Of a stretch of 64,000 nt of DNA, positions 36,974 through 48,540 are shown piece by piece. Both the position numbers and the translations under genes were made by a program. How positions within the stretch are numbered: the stretch's first letter is position 1; every line of letters begins with the position of its first letter. The stretch is taken from assembly GCA_021432605.1 (NCBI GenBank), contig MU271145.1, positions 682,001-746,000 of the forward strand, in the 5' to 3' direction. The notes beneath the pieces were generated by a model, which saw only the letters and a program-made list of their open reading frames with translations, ran no database searches and was not told the DNA's origin. This DNA comes from Coniochaeta sp. PMI_546. Taxonomy: Eukaryota; Ascomycota; Sordariomycetes; Coniochaetales; Coniochaetaceae.

Positions 36974-37811
36974 TCAATCCATATCCATGTCATCCATATC
37001 GTCATCGTCCTCATCCCCATCACCAACCACGCCACCAATCCGCTCGACGACCTCCTCCTCGCCGCCGTCAGCCAACAGCCTCTTCCTCCGCACCTCACCA
37101 CCAAAGGCCTTGGCATTCCTCTTCCCGCCGGCCTTGAGCACGCCCTCGACAGTCTCGGCATCGAGCTCCTCGGCCGCAATCCCTCTCTCGGCCGCAATCT
37201 CCTCCAGCCTCCTCTTCTCGCTGCCCCTGAGGCGCGGCAGCAGGTGCTCGTTCTCGGCCACCAGTTTCTTGGCGATGGCGAGCTCGCGCGCCCGCTTGCC
37301 GGCCATGCGCTTCTTGTAGAAGACGCGCTCGCGGCGCGTGCGGATCTCGCTGATGCGCTCCATGGCCTTGAGCGTCTTGGCCACCAGGTCGCGGTCGTAG
37401 CGAACGGGCACGTTGCGCCGGGCGGCGAGCTGCAGGGTCGAGTCGACGGTCATTTCCTTGCCGGCGGCCTTGCGGAAGGCCTTGGTCCATTTTAGCTTAC
37501 GGGGGTTGCGCTTCATTTTGAACTGGGGGAGAGGAAATGTTAGCTAGTCTGTATCCTTGGCACACTGGACCTCCAGGAGCCCGTCCTTCCACAAATCGAC
37601 GGTGAATAGAGTATACGTACGTTCTTGTGGCATTTGCTCCTGCAGAACCTGAAAACTCTGGCATCGTTTCGCACAAAGGTGATGCCTTTGCTCGGGTAGG
37701 CGGGCCTGCTACAGAAGTAGCATGTTTCGATCCTAGATTCAGCGCAAAATGTCAGCACCTTGTCTGAACTATCGACTATCCTGTCTGAGTAAGAGGCCGG
37801 ACAAACCTCAT
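36974..37811 (-). CDS. RLP24: Rlp24, pre-60S ribosome biogenesis factor
   Basis: Homologue of ribosomal protein eL24 that occupies its site on nuclear pre-60S particles and activates the AAA-ATPase Afg2/Drg1. Exons 37811-37807, 37732-37621 and 37522-36974 (introns 74 and 98 nt) encode 221 residues. The first coding exon is just ATGAG. The eL24-like domain reads [38 protein letters not shown] and [20 protein letters not shown] with its four-cysteine zinc ribbon. The Rlp24-specific extension follows: a basic helical region and the acidic [15 protein letters not shown] tail, the part that in yeast contacts Drg1. Length and layout are typical of Rlp24 rather than ribosomal eL24. It is divergent from PAM18 with 363 bases between the starts. 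Confidence 0.95.
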
Positions 37812-38174
37812 CTTGGCGGTGTTAAAACAGAGCCAACTTCGGTATCGACTTTTGATGGTGGGTGCAGCTTCAACACTTTCAACACCGACAACTTTCCAAT
37901 CTCGAAATTTTGGCAGACCCTTTGGAAATTTTTGGCCCCGCCTTCCAAGTGGCTAGAGGAGCGGGGCGGGCGGTGTGAGACAAGCGCATCTCATTTGCTG
38001 GTCGTCACGAGCTGGGGGATCATCTGGTCCGTGCGGCGTTAAAGCCGGCTCATTCCGCTGAAAGTGACGGAACGCCAAAGATTCTTTTGATGCTGAGGCG
38101 CTCTTCGACTTCCAGACTTTGAGCTTTGTCGCAACTCGTCAATCTACTCGACTTCACCAACCACACACACAAAC
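37812..38174. promoter_or_regulatory. shared RLP24 / PAM18 promoter
   Basis: These 363 bases separate the two divergent starts, so both core promoters lie here. Two A/T motifs close to the yeast rRNA-processing element, GAAATTTT (37904-37911) and GAAATTTTT (37925-37933), lie about 95-120 bases upstream of the RLP24 start. Stb3, whose gene is also in this window, is the yeast factor that binds that element; the link is inference. Confidence 0.5.
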
Positions 38175-38613
38175 ATGGCATCAGCAGTTGCTATCGGGGC
38201 TGGTGTAGCCGTTGCTGCATTTTTGGTGAGTATCCATGGTGCAAAAAGCTCGGGACTTCAACTTCTAACATCGTTCATAGGGCCGGGCCGGACTCGTCGC
38301 ATTTCGCAGGTCCCGGGGCGGCGTTGGAGCCCTGGGCAAGGCATTCTACAAGGGCGGATTCGAGCCCAAGATGACAAAGAGGGAAGCTCAGTTGATTCTA
38401 TCATTAAAGTAAGCACTCATTCAAACATATGCTGTGTGGGAAAGGATTGCCATGTACTAACCCTTGGTCAGGGACGGAAACCTCACAAAGGACAAGGTAC
38501 GGAAGGCACATCGCACTCTGATGTTGCTCAACCATCCCGACCGTGGCGGAAGCCCGTATCTTGCGACGAAGGTGAACGAAGCCAAAGAGTTCCTCGAAAA
38601 GGGCGCGTCGTGA
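38175..38613 (+). CDS. PAM18: Pam18/Tim14, import motor J-protein
   Basis: Inner-membrane J-domain protein that stimulates mitochondrial Hsp70 in the TIM23 import motor. Exons 38175-38225, 38281-38408 and 38472-38613 (introns 55 and 63 nt) encode 105 residues, the normal length. A single N-terminal membrane helix ([18 protein letters not shown]) is followed by [19 protein letters not shown] and a J domain with the HPD motif in [13 protein letters not shown], ending [10 protein letters not shown]. The first intron follows the membrane helix. Everything expected of the family is present. Confidence 0.96.
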
Positions 38614-39350
38614 ACGTGAAACGGAAGGGCGTCGGTTATGTTCGTATATCCGGTATCGGCACAGCCATCTTTCGATAGGACATCATCCACTACGACAATC
38701 ATCACCAACGCCGCGACGCTGCTTGTCAAGTCATCCCTGGGCCAGCAGCCGCAAGGCGAGGAGGAGTCGGAGCACCGACATACTACATGTACAACACTAC
38801 CATACTACTTTGGACATAGCACTGGCGTTTGGGATTTGCGGTGGGCTTGGGGTCAAGTCAATCTTTGTACGAGCAAGTTAGACACGGCGTCGATGGTAGC
38901 GAGATCTATCTCATGGATATACCACATTGGCCATCGGGGCTCTTTTCCTCTCACATCATCTGTCTACTCGTTCATCCCCCTTTCCTGCAGTGCTGTTGTG
39001 GAACGAGTATAGCACATGCCCGGTGTAGAACATATGATGGTATCACAGCCTTCTATCGCCTCAGATTTCCTTATTCTGGCTAAGTTCGCACCGAAATCGT
39101 AGTCTTCTTATTCGGCAGCGCCATATGAGTAGCGTATGTGACATGCAGGTTCTGTGACATTTTGGGACGACCCAGTCGACCAGGAGCCATCTATGTCATA
39201 TAGAGTAACCCAACCCAGCGGAGTCCGCCAGAGCACGATCATTAACTCAACGCAAACTGGTGGTAATACATAATCAACCCCTTGAGAGAAATGTATTCCA
39301 CACACACACACACGGCTGGAAACATCTTGTGCAGAGATATTACACTCCGT
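38614..39350. other. convergent 3' region
   Basis: 737 bases between the PAM18 and GFD2-like 3' ends. A (CA)n tract sits at 39299-39313. No gene is supported. Confidence 0.5.
39299..39313. repeat. (CA)n microsatellite
   Basis: A 15-base CA tract about 40 bases beyond the stop codon of the GFD2-like gene, in its probable 3' untranslated region. Confidence 0.9.
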
Positions 39351-41357
39351 CTACCAAGCCTCAAGATGCTCGGCGTCCTCATTGTCAGACCATGAGAAGA
39401 CATTCGATCGTGGTGGTGAAGATGCTCGGACAGGCACATCCTCGCCAGGTTGGAAGGCTCTACCTCTCAAATAGTTGGAACCTTTGTACGCCACAGGTGA
39501 TCCCTTTTCGCCCGGCTTGCCTCCGTCCGAGTTCTCGCCTCCCGTGGCCCAACCTTCGTCGTCTCTGGCTTTTCCTGGCGTGGCAACCCTGCGGTGGGCT
39601 GGTTAGCAAGTCGATCGATCGCTTCTGCCTTGTAATAGTACGGCAGTTACAATACGTTGACTTACCCATGAGAGGCTTTATCACTGGCACGCTCCAGGCT
39701 CTGCTGGCGAAGCTTGAAAGCCATCCCAATCATGGCTTGCATCGTGTAGACCGCATCGTTTCCAGCGTTGTGCAAATAGCGGGAGGGAATGTTGAGCTCG
39801 GCCAGAATGCGCTCAAGACTGGCTGGATTGTTGGCCTTGACTCCGTGCTGATACATGTCTCGGGTGTCGACGATCTCCAGGACGTTCTTGGCGTCTGTTA
39901 CGTCGTAGCGAATCGCCTCGAGGTACTTGATATCCGAGGCAGAGTCGTGAAATACCAGTACTACCGGGCGCTTGCTGGACTCAGTCTTGTTCTCCTCGGA
40001 ATCAAAACTGGTCGGGTTCTCGATGATGCTGGCAACGAGCTTCTTGATGCTACCCTTCTCGACGAACTTGGTTTGGCTTTCAAGACGGTCAGTAGGGACT
40101 TGACTCGTACCTCAACAGAATGGAGACTTCCTACCCATAATCGAACTTGTCTGCGTGTCCTTCCACGTGGACTCTATTTGTAGCCCAAGCATTCTCCTTA
40201 ATACGAAAATGGTAACCACGGATGAGAGGGAACCAGTCCTTCCCATTGTCTCCGGGAGGTCGGTTGTAGGTCTCCAGAGTGTCGAAGACCGCCACGCCAA
40301 CCTCTGTAATGAGGTCGTGATTGAACTCGAAGGCCTCGATGTCGATGCTCACGAAGACCACGCCATGTTCAGGCTTAGCAACGACCAAAACATCCACAGT
40401 AGGGATTGTGGCGGCTTTGGCATCTGGTATGCTCACTTCCTTCAAGGCTGTGAATGTTCATATCAATGAGTGTTAGCATTTGAGTTCCTGACTAGAGCGA
40501 TTGGTTGTCTCCGAACCTGATACCAGGCTGCATGACGCCTTCTCCCGGAGACCAAGGTAACGCTGCACACGCTTGGCTGACTTGCCCCAGGATTTGTGGT
40601 CCTGGATCCGTTTGATGCGATTTTTCTCGGCCTTCTTACTCTTCATACCCCTACTGCTCGTCTGAATGCGAGTAAGCAACCCTAGGAAATCCTCTTGAGC
40701 CATCATCGACAGCTGTTGAATATCGTCTTCCGGGTTGTATGGAGGGAGGTTCCTCTGGAGAGCCTCGAACTCCTCAAAGCTCGTGGATCGATCGAGGAAA
40801 CGGGGAAGAGGTGTGCCACCTATGCCAAACGTGATTTTGAACTTCTCCGCATTTTTCTGCCCTGGGATGGTGAGCAGAATGTCGAGTTTGTCGTTGATGA
40901 CCTGCAGCAGATGCTCGAATTGGTACGTTGGCACGAGCAGTACGGGCCTGTTCTTGAGGTCGCCGGGGTTATGGATGTAGAAGAAATCCCACGGGTGGTG
41001 CGTATGGATGGTTGGATCGTCGAAGAAATGCTTCGCACGCGCGGCGTTCGTCTTCCCGATGAAAGCATGTGGATAGTTCTTGACCATATTCCATGGGCAG
41101 AAACATGTGCCTCGTTTGGACTTTTCGCCCATTGCCATGCCAGTTTCGGGCCACGAGGCAGGAGATGTCACAGTATTCTTCAGTGGAGCCGAGCTGGGTG
41201 AGTCGGAATCTTGTTCGTTGCCAGAGGTGTCGACCAGGCCTGTAAGCTCACTTGCCGGAGCAGGCGGATCGGGATCTGACGTTGGAGGTTTGTGTTCTTG
41301 CCAAACATTAGGTCCTAGAAGCTCCTCCAGGCGCCTCACATATTCTTCCTGCTCCAT
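39351..41357 (-). CDS. Gfd2-like DEDDh exonuclease-fold protein
   Basis: Family of yeast Gfd2/Ydr514c, the former found as a suppressor tied to Dbp5-dependent mRNA export. Four exons, 41357-40517, 40447-40135, 40076-39666 and 39588-39351 (introns 69, 58 and 77 nt), give 600 residues. The start is the first in-frame ATG (MEQEEYVRRLEELLGPNVW). The N-terminal half has CFCPWNMVKNYPHAFIGKTN and a YIHNPGDLKNRPVLLVP region. The C-terminal half is a DEDDh ribonuclease-H-like fold: VSIDIEAF (first D and E at about 316 and 318), VFHDSASDIKYL, and LHNAGNDAVYTM with the histidine and last aspartate. All catalytic positions are kept, so nuclease activity is possible. The last exon is a disordered tail ending EHLEAW. 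Confidence 0.88.
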
Positions 41358-42246
41358 CTTTCTGTTGCTTAGATTTCCACGGGGGAGGTATGAAGGGGGG
41401 ATATCTTCTTGCTTCTTGGAGGGGAGGGGATCGAAGATTGTGTCCACGAATGCGGAAAGGTTAAGAAGAAAGTTGATGAAGCGCAGCAGGAGCGGCTTCT
41501 CTATATCAGCTTGCTTGTTGATTGTGGGAGAATGAAGAGGGACGTGCAGACGGTAAGGGAAGGGTGATTGTGGAATGAAAAGTAACCGCCCACAGAAACA
41601 CCTGCTGAACCGTTTAAGGAACGCTCCAATGGATGGCGAGGAGAAAGAACCTGGAAGAAGAAAAGGCCTGAGTTCCAAGGTGTCTCAGGCAAGGCAGTAA
41701 TTCATGACATGTGCCTTTTGGTTTCCTCGTTACAAGGTCCATATGTTGGTTTCGAAGGTTCGGGCAAGGAAGGAGCAAACGCCGCGGTCATAACAGACTC
41801 ACCGCAACGTCAGGCAAAAGTTACAAGACAAGTGAGAAAACCAAGTGAGGAATATGGACCTGATGGAGTGCTGAGGACTTCTCGACATCTGTCGTTTCTG
41901 CCAAAGATCACTGTCACATACAATATAATGTCATTTGCCTGCCACTCACGTAGCATTGACCTTTCGATGACGAATCTCACAGATGGTTTCGAGCTTGTGC
42001 AGCTATCCGCGTAGGTAAACAAGCAATCTGCGCCACAACCCAATCCGGTGTAAATTACATACCCTTTGCATGAAACCGAATGTTCTTGTTTTGACCAGCC
42101 TCGCAGCAAGCGCTTCTGATATCTCGTTGCTCAAGATACAGTGGACGACCTGTAAGCTGCGGGGACTTGATATCAAGTTCAAGAAAAAGCCAAAGCTGCA
42201 GATCAACTGCCCCCGCCTCCTTACATCAGACAAGGAGCCATGGCGA
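41358..42246. other. intergenic, GFD2-like promoter
   Basis: 889 bases between the GFD2-like start and the KU80 stop. A minus-strand open frame at 42003-42233 has no recognisable content and lies where the KU80 3' untranslated region is expected. The promoter of the GFD2-like gene is the likely main content. Confidence 0.5.
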
Positions 42247-44617
42247 CTACTTTTCGAACTGTCTCGCTCATCAGCACATCTTCATGTAACCGTGACCGGG
42301 AGGGTACTCACCTTCTTAGCTTCAGCCTCAGTAACGCTGGAAACCTCCGACTCCTGATCGGTAATCAATCCCAGCCCACCATCGATAATCTTACCACGCC
42401 ACATATCCATTCTATCTCCATCCAGCTCCTTATGGTGTATCTTCTTCTTCAGGTCTCTCAAAAAGTTATTGTACAGATCGGGCTCCTCAAGAGCAATGAG
42501 CTCCTCGCGCATGACGCCCAGATGTGCGGCCGCTCGGTCGTAGTTGATGTCTGCGAAGCTCTCCCGAATGAGAGTACATATTATGTCTCCCATTTGCTTC
42601 GTAGCCTCCTCAATAGCCTTAACCTCCGTAACCGCACCGAGGGCCTGTTTGAATTCCGGAATGGCATTGTCTGGATCGATCTTTGTGCGCTTGGCCTGGC
42701 CAAGCAGGGCGTCAACGTCGAGGCCCGATATGGGCTTGACGGTCTCCCGCTTCCGCTTGCCTTTGACCTTGGGTGGAACCTTCTTGACGTCGGCTTTCTT
42801 GATCAGAACGTCTATCTGTTTCTTGACCTTGTCGACAAGGTCGTCTGGAGGTTTCGAGAAGCGGAGGAGGATTTCAGCCGTTGGCTGAAGCGGCTCATCT
42901 GGGTGGACAGCGCGGTGGCGGATGGCTTGGTTGATGCGGTGGATTGTGGGATTGTATGTCTCGTCAATAGGAGCATACTCAGTCGGGTTGCTATGCACGG
43001 GTCAGTCAACTCATCTTGTGTGACCTCGATGGACAACTCACCCATCGTCGTCTTTTCCAAATTTCGACAAGTCCATAGAGTCGACCAAGTCACTCATGGC
43101 TTTGGCGAGATCCGGAGTCGGGAGCAAGCGGTGCGATTTCAGAACTGTGCCTTCAACAGTAATGACTTTGTCTAGGGGAGGGAACTGGTATGACCTGATA
43201 TCCTCCGCGAACGGCAGTGGGACATCGAACAAGCAATCGGCCTCGCTTTCGAGTTTTGGATCGGGGATAAGGAGATGCAAGAACGGCTTCTGGTTGTCTT
43301 TGTTTACGTAGCGCGCGACTGCATAAGACTGGAGTTCGTATAGGGCGTTTACGAGCGATGAGAGCGCCAACTCTGCCTTCTCGTTGAACTTCTGGGCGAC
43401 AATGACGCCGGCTTCTCCCATACTCAGATGTGGTTCGTACTAGAACGCCGTTAGCTGGGGCTCAAAACTGCGTGCTGAGAACAGGACACCCACGCTGCTG
43501 AATGGAATGAAGCCGAGAATAGTGAATGACTTCTTGGTTTGCAAGTTGGTGATAGTCTCATCCAAATCGCTGATAGGAACCACCGTCCGGCCGTACTCGT
43601 AGCCCCTTTCCAACGACTCAAAGTCGACATCCCGCTTTCCACCCGGAGCATCCGGATCATTGACCTTGTAAGCGCGCACCTGCTTCACGGCACCCAAACC
43701 GTTGCCGTTGTCTTCGATGGCCTCCTCGTCGTCGCCAACTTGTGATCTAGATGGAACGTTGTTCACAACCACTGTACTCGCCGACGGTGGATGTGCGAGT
43801 TTGGTCTTGAAATATCGCTCCACGGCTATGCTCATGGCATTAGGGTTCAACTCTGGGTCTCCTAACGTGAGAGGCCCATCGTAGCTCTTGAATGGGCGGA
43901 CGGGCTTGATTCGCGGAACTGAGAGCTCTTCGACGGCTTGCTCCATGGTGCCGTAGACACCCATCTTGCATTGGCTCACGAGCTGAGAGAGGATCTCCTC
44001 ATTCTTCTTCTTCAATTTCGGCTTATCTTCCTCTTTGAAGCCATAGTCAGGGTCGTCGAAGTCAACACCACTGCAGAAGAATTAGCTGACAGCAAACGCG
44101 TGCATCAGCTCGGACGTACTCACATAACGATCAGCTCGATACCAACGTCATTGAGTTTCCCAGTGACCTCTTCCAACGAATCTGCATCCATTGCTCCTTT
44201 TCCATCTGTCACCAATATGATCTTCCTGTTATACTTGAGCTTCTTTGTAAATTCTTCAATCATCGAACTGGCAATGACGATAGCGGAGATGGCATCTCCT
44301 TGTTTCGTCTTCGAGACCTTGATCTCACTCCGTAGCTCTCTCAGAGCCGACATGCTCATCGGACCAATCTCCTGTAGAACAGAGATGTTTTCATAGCCTT
44401 CCAGTCCGTTTTCATCCAGCGAGTTCTTGGTCTCATCCGTGCGCAGGCCTATGACGCCAATAGTCCATGTCTTGCGCGAAGCGGCGACGGTAGTTGAGAT
44501 CTTGTCCCAGACATACCGCATGCTGAAGTCCAGGTTCGATTCTTCCCGTCCATTGTGCTTCTCGCCCATGGAATGGCCAAGGTCTATGATGTAGACCGTG
44601 GCCTCCTTGTCGGCCAT
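42247..44617 (-). CDS. KU80: Ku80, DNA end-binding subunit
   Basis: Large subunit of the Ku heterodimer that binds DNA ends in non-homologous end joining and at telomeres (mus-52 in Neurospora). Five exons, 44617-44124, 44070-43494, 43439-43042, 42990-42312 and 42258-42247, with introns of only 51 to 54 nt, give 719 residues. The N-terminal von Willebrand A fold reads TVYIIDLGHSMGE through NRKIILVTDGKG. The beta-barrel core includes KSFTILGFIPFSSYEPHLSM and ALSSLVNALYELQSYAVARY, and the Ku C-terminal arm and helical domain follow (FADINYDRAAAHLGVMREEL, GLGLITDQESEVSSVTEAE). The last exon is 12 nt (FEK and stop), easily missed. The length matches filamentous-fungal Ku80. It shares a 422-base promoter with the TMEM205-like gene. 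Confidence 0.96.
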
Positions 44618-45039
44618 GGCTGCTGAATATGTGCAGGCGGGGAGATGTACGCGCAACCAAACCCAGTGCACCCCATAAATACTCAGGCTTTGGATGAGTA
44701 TACGTGAAGATACATCCGCGCTCTACTAAAAACAATCATCGGTTAGGCAGCATACGCGAACTGAGATGAAGCGTGTTGGTATGTAACCTGTTAAGACGAT
44801 ATTCCATTAAGCATGATGCTGCCTCGAACCTTTCCCCACTTCTCAAACCGCAGGGGTGCGGAACGCGACTGTCGCGAAGCCACGTGAACAAAAGCTGTAG
44901 CTCTTTGATGACGTGATGATACGACAATTTGTTCCTCAAACACACTTCTCAGACCAACTACGTTCATTCTCTAACACGTTTAGCTGCATCAGGATCACTT
45001 TCAAGATTCTCAACAAACCTCGTTGTCAGGTCAGCAAAG
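44618..45039. promoter_or_regulatory. shared KU80 / TMEM205-like promoter
   Basis: A 422-base divergent intergenic region with no coding content; both promoters must lie here. No clear factor site was identified. Confidence 0.55.
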
Positions 45040-45755
45040 ATGCCAGACTCTATACTTTTCTCGCCGGCGCCTTACCACATCCTTTCGTGCGTCACCTGCA
45101 TGTTTCATCCCCTTTTTGACCGCAGCTAACATGACATAGCTATGGCACACTACTAGGGACAACCTTCTTCCATGTAAGCCATCAACTTGGTTCTACATTC
45201 AATGCTAGTGTTAACGCATTCGGTAGTCATTCGTCAATGGCATAGTCGCCTTCAAGGTCCTCGACAGGCCTCATTTCGCCGCTTTGCAGTCGAGGCTCTT
45301 CCCTATCTACTTTTCGATGCAGACGGCCATCCCGGTGGTGCTTGCCCTGACTTATCCCGGCAGCCGGTCCGTTCTGGGCGGTAATCCTGCTGGCATTGCT
45401 GGCGTCATTGATGCAGGAAATCGGTGGAGTGTCCTCGCTCCATTGGCGACCATCTTCCTCACGGGTCTGGCAAACCTGGCCGTCGTTGGACCAGCTACGA
45501 CGAAGACCATGAGGGATCGGAAGACGCAGGGTGGGTTGACCGTAATGTACTAACTATTTCCTGGTAACGATAGCTGACACCGTTGCAGAGCGTAAGGATG
45601 GCAAGAAAAGCTACGACCCTCCTCCACACTCGCAGGAAATGCTCAAGCTAAACAAGAAGTTCGGCAAACTCCACGGTATCTCGTCGCTTTTGAATCTCAC
45701 TACCTTCATTGCCAGCATCATCTACGGTATCACTCTGTCGGCACGGATCGAATGA
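45040..45755 (+). CDS. TMEM205-like (DUF4149) membrane protein
   Basis: Small four-helix membrane protein of the DUF4149/TMEM205 group. Exons 45040-45086, 45140-45173, 45227-45530 and 45589-45755 (introns 53, 53 and 58 nt) give 183 residues. Seen: YHILSYGTLLGTTFFHSFVN at the N-terminus, FKVLDRPHFAALQSRLFPIY, a second helix (AIPVVLALTYPGS), WSVLAPLATIFLTGLANLAV, PATTKTMRDRKTQERKDGKK on the polar loop, and a last helix after LHGISSLLNL. The order matches the fungal family. Human TMEM205 is linked to drug efflux and the yeast protein is poorly characterised, so a precise role cannot be given. Confidence 0.92.
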
Positions 45756-46210
45756 TTTGGTCTTGGTGTTCGATTATGGTATTATAATTAATGTAAACGC
45801 AATATGACAACCCAGTCCCTTCTCTAGAAGCCCTTATCCATGGTGGTGTCGCATGGAATGTCTATGACGCCTAATTTTCTTCTAACTCTAGGCCCATCCT
45901 TCCTTGAACGCCTTGTCCGAAAACCGTTCCCGAAAAAAAATTTCCCGTGTCCGTCGCCGTGAAGCGATGTATAATGCGCCTTGAGTGAATGCGGCTGTCT
46001 GCGAAAATTCCAGGTGTCGGTGTCCTGGATGGTATCTCTCTGCCGACAAAACAAACGAAAGGATCCCAGTTGCCGATCATGATGCCAAGATCAATAAATT
46101 CCGGTGCCGATGTCGATGCCTCTTCTGCCAATCCGTGCTGTTAGAAGCAGTAGAAGGGAAGTTGACGGTTGTGTGAAAATCTTTGCAACTCGGGGGAAAA
46201 CACGATGGCT
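45756..46210. other. convergent 3' region
   Basis: 455 bases between two convergent gene ends. No feature recognised. Confidence 0.55.
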
Positions 46211-46699
46211 TTAACGACCCGCGGTAGCTGAGCGCTCCAGCGCCTCCTTGGCGGCAAGCAATTCCCTCTTCGCCTCCGCGAAAGCCTTGGCCTGCTGCTC
46301 CTTGTCGTGGACGGGCGTTTTGGCCTCGCGCGCATTCTTGACGTAATGGCCGACAGACCACTTCTGCGGGGGGCGAGCCAGCATCTCCTCCACAGTCGGT
46401 TCCTGAGCAGGCTTGGGGAAGTTGCGCGACAGCGCGTCGAGCGCGACGGCCTTGTGCGGCGCTGACGAGACCGGTGCGGCGTTTGTGACGGCGCGGATGG
46501 GTTGCGCTGGGCGGAGGGTGGGCGGCTCCGGTCGCAAACGAATGGTGCCGGGTTCCGCGACGATGGAGGACGAGTTGGACGAGAAGGAGCTCCTGTGAGA
46601 GCTGGGAAAGTAGGAATCGCTCATCCTGCTGGGCTCGGTCTGCGCTGACTCCATGCTAGGGTGGTCGAAGACTGGGGGGAAATCATTGTTTGAAGTCAT
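46211..46699 (-). CDS. small conserved fungal protein, unnamed
   Basis: Single exon of 162 residues from the ATG at 46699 (MTSNNDFPPVFDHPSMES). An ATG at 46804 would add 35 residues (EFWVLDWLFKFLPVSS) but reads more like 5' untranslated sequence; it cannot be excluded. The Ser-rich N-terminal half leads to a conserved-looking core, EPTVEEMLARPPQKWSVGHY, and then a charged helix (KEQQAKAFAEAKRELLAAKE) likely to form a coiled coil. There is no membrane segment or known domain. The layout is that of a small cytosolic or ribosome-associated fungal protein, which is only a guess. Confidence 0.75.
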   Translation of the reverse strand: MTSNNDFPPVFDHPSMESAQTEPSRMSDSYFPSSHRSSFSSNSSSIVAEPGTIRLRPEPPTLRPAQPIRAVTNAAPVSSAPHKAVALDALSRNFPKPAQEPTVEEMLARPPQKWSVGHYVKNAREAKTPVHDKEQQAKAFAEAKRELLAAKEALERSATAGR

Positions 46700-48540
46700 A
46701 TTGGCTGTGATGTCTGGCGCGCGACTTTGCGAAGAGGTTGATGAAACGGGTAGGAATTTGAACAACCAGTCAAGGACCCAAAACTCTGACGAGTGTGCGG
46801 GCATCGTGGGCAAGGAACTTATATACGGCGGTGGCTGCGAGTCATTGAATTTTTTTTCAGGGTCCGCTTGACTAATTGCCTGGCGGAGGGAACTTACAGA
46901 TTTTGACAGATTTCACGGGAACTAAAAAAGATCTTGTATTCCGCTTGCAAGCCTTGTAGTGGATGCGTGGGGTAAGATATGTGGGAATGTCTTCAACTGC
47001 CTGAATCAGTCTGGAGGCGAATTCTCAGGATGGTTCTCAGGCCCGGAGCTAAGGAAGCGGGATGACGGCTTTTGTGGGTAATTTTCTGCGGAGCTGAACA
47101 CAGAACCTCGGACACTCAGCTCGGATATGCACCGGCCTTTTCAGCTGAAGCTTGCCGGAGGACGATCCGGTTTGGATAGTTCACCCAAACTTTGAAAACC
47201 CTGCAGCACACAATAGAGGAAGCCGGAAGGACAGTGGTGAAGAAAAGACGTAGGCTGCTGGTTTGAAAATCCTTTTTGAATTTTGAAAGCAACAGAGGAC
47301 GCCTTCTCGTATTTATAATCTTTCCGCACCATCCCTGACATGCCAGTGGTTGCCCGGCAAGCCTCCCCCAAGCTTCAGGACCCCTGGCTTCAACAAGTTG
47401 CCAGCCAAGCAACCCCACGCCAGACCACGGCCACGGGACCCAGCCGGGTACTGTTCACTCCTATTGTGGAATGGCTTGACATGCCCGAAAATGGGAAATG
47501 ATACGCTACGTGCTTCTTAGAAACTGTAAATGTACGTACGTGTACCTCACCTTCCATGTGTCCAGGAAGTGGCATGGTCGAGAAATTTTTGATCCGAAGA
47601 GATGTAACTCACGCCCACTATTCTGAGCCACATAATAGTGAAGCTCGGCGAAGTGTCTAGTCACTGTTTTCCGGTCCTAGAGCTCGTTCCCAGTGCGAGG
47701 ATGCTTCAGTCAACTCCATTGAACGAGCCCCACGGGGTCTCAAGCGAAAATGTCGAAAAGCAATTTCGCAAGCCGTCACATGGCCATTTGTTGGCTCTGG
47801 GGCCAGTCCGGCAGTCTTGGGTGAGCTGGGGTCTCCGTGGGGTTCAAGTTCAATCCAACGGCTGGGTCCGATCTCCGGAGGGCCTGTAGGATCTGGCCCC
47901 AGGTGAATGGAAGGGAGTCCTCTCCATGAACTCTTGTCCGAGTGATTTATTGGAGTGAGTGATTTTATAGCAGTTGGTCTCGTGCTTCGTTGAGATGCTG
48001 TGTGCTCACTTGCTTTCGTCTCTCGCATATTTGTCGCGTCTTCGATCGCAAGTCATGAGTGTCTCGCTCTACCCCCGGGCAGGGAACGGATGATGGCCCG
48101 CGCTCAGTGCGGAAGATTGCCCAGTTCCCCGGAAGGCACTACACGTGTAGCAATGCTACGCTAATGTCTGTGATGCTAGATCTTGAAGATGCTCGGTTAG
48201 CTTCTAAGCAGCCCATCACATTGGTTCTGAACGATGCATGGTGCGACGAGGCGTCAATAGTAATGCTGTGGTATTCCTCGAAATGCTTACGCCTCTATTC
48301 TATATTCACCGGCTTGGGATGCTGCAAGATCACGTCCATGTCGGATACAGGCAATCCCAAGGGCAGCAGAACAGACTTACGCGCACCGGATTTGCTGGTC
48401 TACACAGCTCAATTTCGCCGCCGTGGAGTAGCCGCCGGACGTATGTTGATAGTCGACCTCAGCGCTTGTCTGCCGAAACTCATTCTGATGCTCATAAACC
48501 GAAACCGTGGTAGTATATAAAAGTCAGTTATCTACTTCCC
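46700..48540. other. 1.8-kb gene-free stretch
   Basis: No supported gene. It contains a perfect palindrome CTACACGTGTAG at 48139-48150, the same word as at 16612. Short frames around 47640-48030 on both strands lack any coding sign. Confidence 0.45.

Noticed and set aside
39260-40183. 307-codon plus-strand open frame
   Set aside because: Antisense to the GFD2-like exons, which join in frame and carry the exonuclease motifs.
42003-42233. minus-strand frame as an extra KU80 exon
   Set aside because: A 12-nt exon at 42258-42247 gives the usual Ku80 ending in frame; the longer frame would add unrelated residues.
42240-43175. 311-codon plus-strand open frame
   Set aside because: Antisense to KU80.
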